Source: an uncultured bacterium
GTDB lineage: Bacteria; Patescibacteriota; Saccharimonadia; Saccharimonadales; Saccharimonadaceae
Length of the DNA: 12,771 nt
NCBI GenBank assembly: GCA_903889015.1
Contig: CAISVS010000084.1
Span: 1-12,771 of the forward strand
Direction: 5' to 3'
This document shows positions 12,521-12,771 of the stretch, one piece after another. The notes under the pieces are model-generated. The model searched no databases, was not told the DNA's origin, and saw only the letters and a list, made by a program, of their open reading frames with translations. A program made the translations under genes and the position numbers. The first letter of the stretch is position 1. Each line of letters opens with the position of its first letter.

Positions 12521-12655
12521 ACGACGACTGGGTCGGCCTTTGGCCTCCTCCGCTTGCTTGAAAAGAAAATACCTTCGGCGCTTTTTTTCTGCGCTGCGCT
12601 ACGCCGCACCAGCTTTTGTTTCACAAAAGTCCTGGTTCTCGCGCCAAGCGTCGGG
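12521..12655. other. GC-rich, structured non-coding block next to tRNA-Asn
   Basis: By hand count 76 of 135 bases are G or C, clearly above the surrounding AT-rich sequence. It contains CGACGACTGGG (12522-12532), identical to 11 bases of the tRNA-Asn 3' part at 12702-12712. It also holds GCGCTGCGCTACGCC-type runs and a good stem-loop at 12608-12635. On the minus strand it begins CCGACG and ends CGTCG, which are complementary. A 102-codon frame crosses it but also reads through the tRNA, so it is rejected as a gene. The block may be a tRNA-derived repeat, an integration scar or an unrecognised structured RNA. Confidence 0.5.
12608..12635. repeat. Stem-loop ACCAG-CTTTTG / CAAAAG-CTGGT
   Basis: CTTTTG (12613-12618) and CAAAAG (12624-12629) pair exactly around TTTCA. 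After a two-base bulge ACCAG and CTGGT extend the stem to 11 pairs. It is the most stable-looking structure inside the GC-rich block. Confidence 0.5.
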
Positions 12656-12657
12656 GA

Positions 12658-12687
12658 TATAAAAAATGCCAGACCAAAAGGTCTGAC
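12658..12687 (-). terminator. Terminator of tRNA-Asn (dispersed hairpin repeat, copy B)
   Basis: On the minus strand GTCAGACC pairs with GGTCTGGC (8 pairs, one G-U) around TTTT and is followed by a T-rich run, 9 bases after the tRNA CCA end. The plus strand also ends in AATTTTT after the same stem, so it may work in both directions. It is identical to the hairpin at 9058-9083 at 25 of 26 positions. Confidence 0.85.
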
Positions 12688-12695
12688 AATTTTTA

Positions 12696-12770
12696 TGGCT
12701 CCGACGACTGGGCTCGAACCAGTAACCTCGAAGTTAACAGCTTCTTGCTCCACCATTGAGCTACGTCGGA
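12696..12770 (-). tRNA. tRNA-Asn (anticodon GUU)
   Basis: The minus strand folds as a complete cloverleaf of 75 bases including an encoded CCA. The acceptor TCCGACG pairs with CGTCGGA, the D-stem GCTC with GAGC, and the T-stem ACTGG with CCAGT around TTCGAGC. The anticodon arm AGAAG-CTGTTAA-CTTCG places GTT at positions 34-36, so the tRNA reads Asn codons; its top pair is an A·G mismatch. The discriminator base is G, as in other tRNA-Asn. Only one base remains beyond the 5' end in this window, so the promoter is outside. The 3' end is followed by a strong terminator. Confidence 0.95.
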
Positions 12771-12771
12771 A

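Noticed and set aside
12448..12756. Open frame of 102 codons on the minus strand
   Set aside because: It reads through most of the tRNA-Asn, its terminator and the GC-rich block; the VTGSSPVVGA-like start is a typical translation of tRNA sequence. No ribosome binding site or promoter supports it.
1..12771. Alternative genetic code with UGA as Gly, as in some CPR groups
   Set aside because: Every gene here is complete without internal UGA, and UGA ends the AlbA_2 regulator at the expected place.

Overview
The window comes from a bacterium with an AT-rich, tightly packed genome that uses the standard stop codons: UGA ends the ATP-binding regulator at 11812-11814, and no reading frame needs recoding. 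Genes are mostly short, and spacers are usually under 120 bases. Seven genes have a TATAAT-like box 6-9 bases before the ATG and no Shine-Dalgarno sequence, which suggests leaderless mRNAs. The gene set (stand-alone small enzymes, BaiN/HI0933-like flavoprotein, DUF1801 proteins, APH-like kinase, AlbA_2 regulator) and this promoter style fit a reduced-genome bacterium of the Patescibacteria/CPR type, possibly Saccharibacteria. That assignment is a tentative inference. No phylogenetic marker is present apart from a tRNA-Asn.

Layout. Positions 1-155 hold only small hairpins. From 156 to 4346, on the minus strand, lie a superfamily 1 helicase with a C-terminal nuclease domain (apparently missing its N-terminus), an APH-like small-molecule kinase and an F420/NADP-type reductase. 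The reductase is divergent from an HxlR-type regulator (4429-4746, plus), and the pair shares a 36-bp dyad. From 4739 to 9503 everything is on the minus strand again: a GNAT acetyltransferase, an unrecognised acidic protein, a diverged Ham1/RdgB-like pyrophosphatase, a DUF1801 protein, a BaiN-like flavoprotein overlapping a class III Fic AMP-transferase, and a second DUF1801 protein. From 9614 to 11814, on the plus strand, are a four-helix membrane protein and an AlbA_2/HATPase regulator with a GVQV tandem repeat. From 11944 to 12411, on the minus strand, are two adjacent small two-helix membrane proteins. The right end holds a GC-rich structured non-coding block, a strong terminator and a complete tRNA-Asn(GUU).

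This reads as accessory or housekeeping-periphery sequence: repair or nucleic-acid processing (helicase-nuclease), nucleotide sanitation (Ham1-like), redox control (HxlR with reductase, flavoprotein) and post-translational modification (Fic, GNAT, kinase). I do not see a classical phage, transposon or CRISPR locus. The most unusual signals are the leaderless promoters, two families of short dispersed repeats (one a hairpin with 25 of 26 bases identical between copies, one a 31-base repeat bracketing the small membrane genes), the GC-rich block carrying a piece of the tRNA 3' end, and paired equal-geometry dyads in front of the AlbA_2 regulator.
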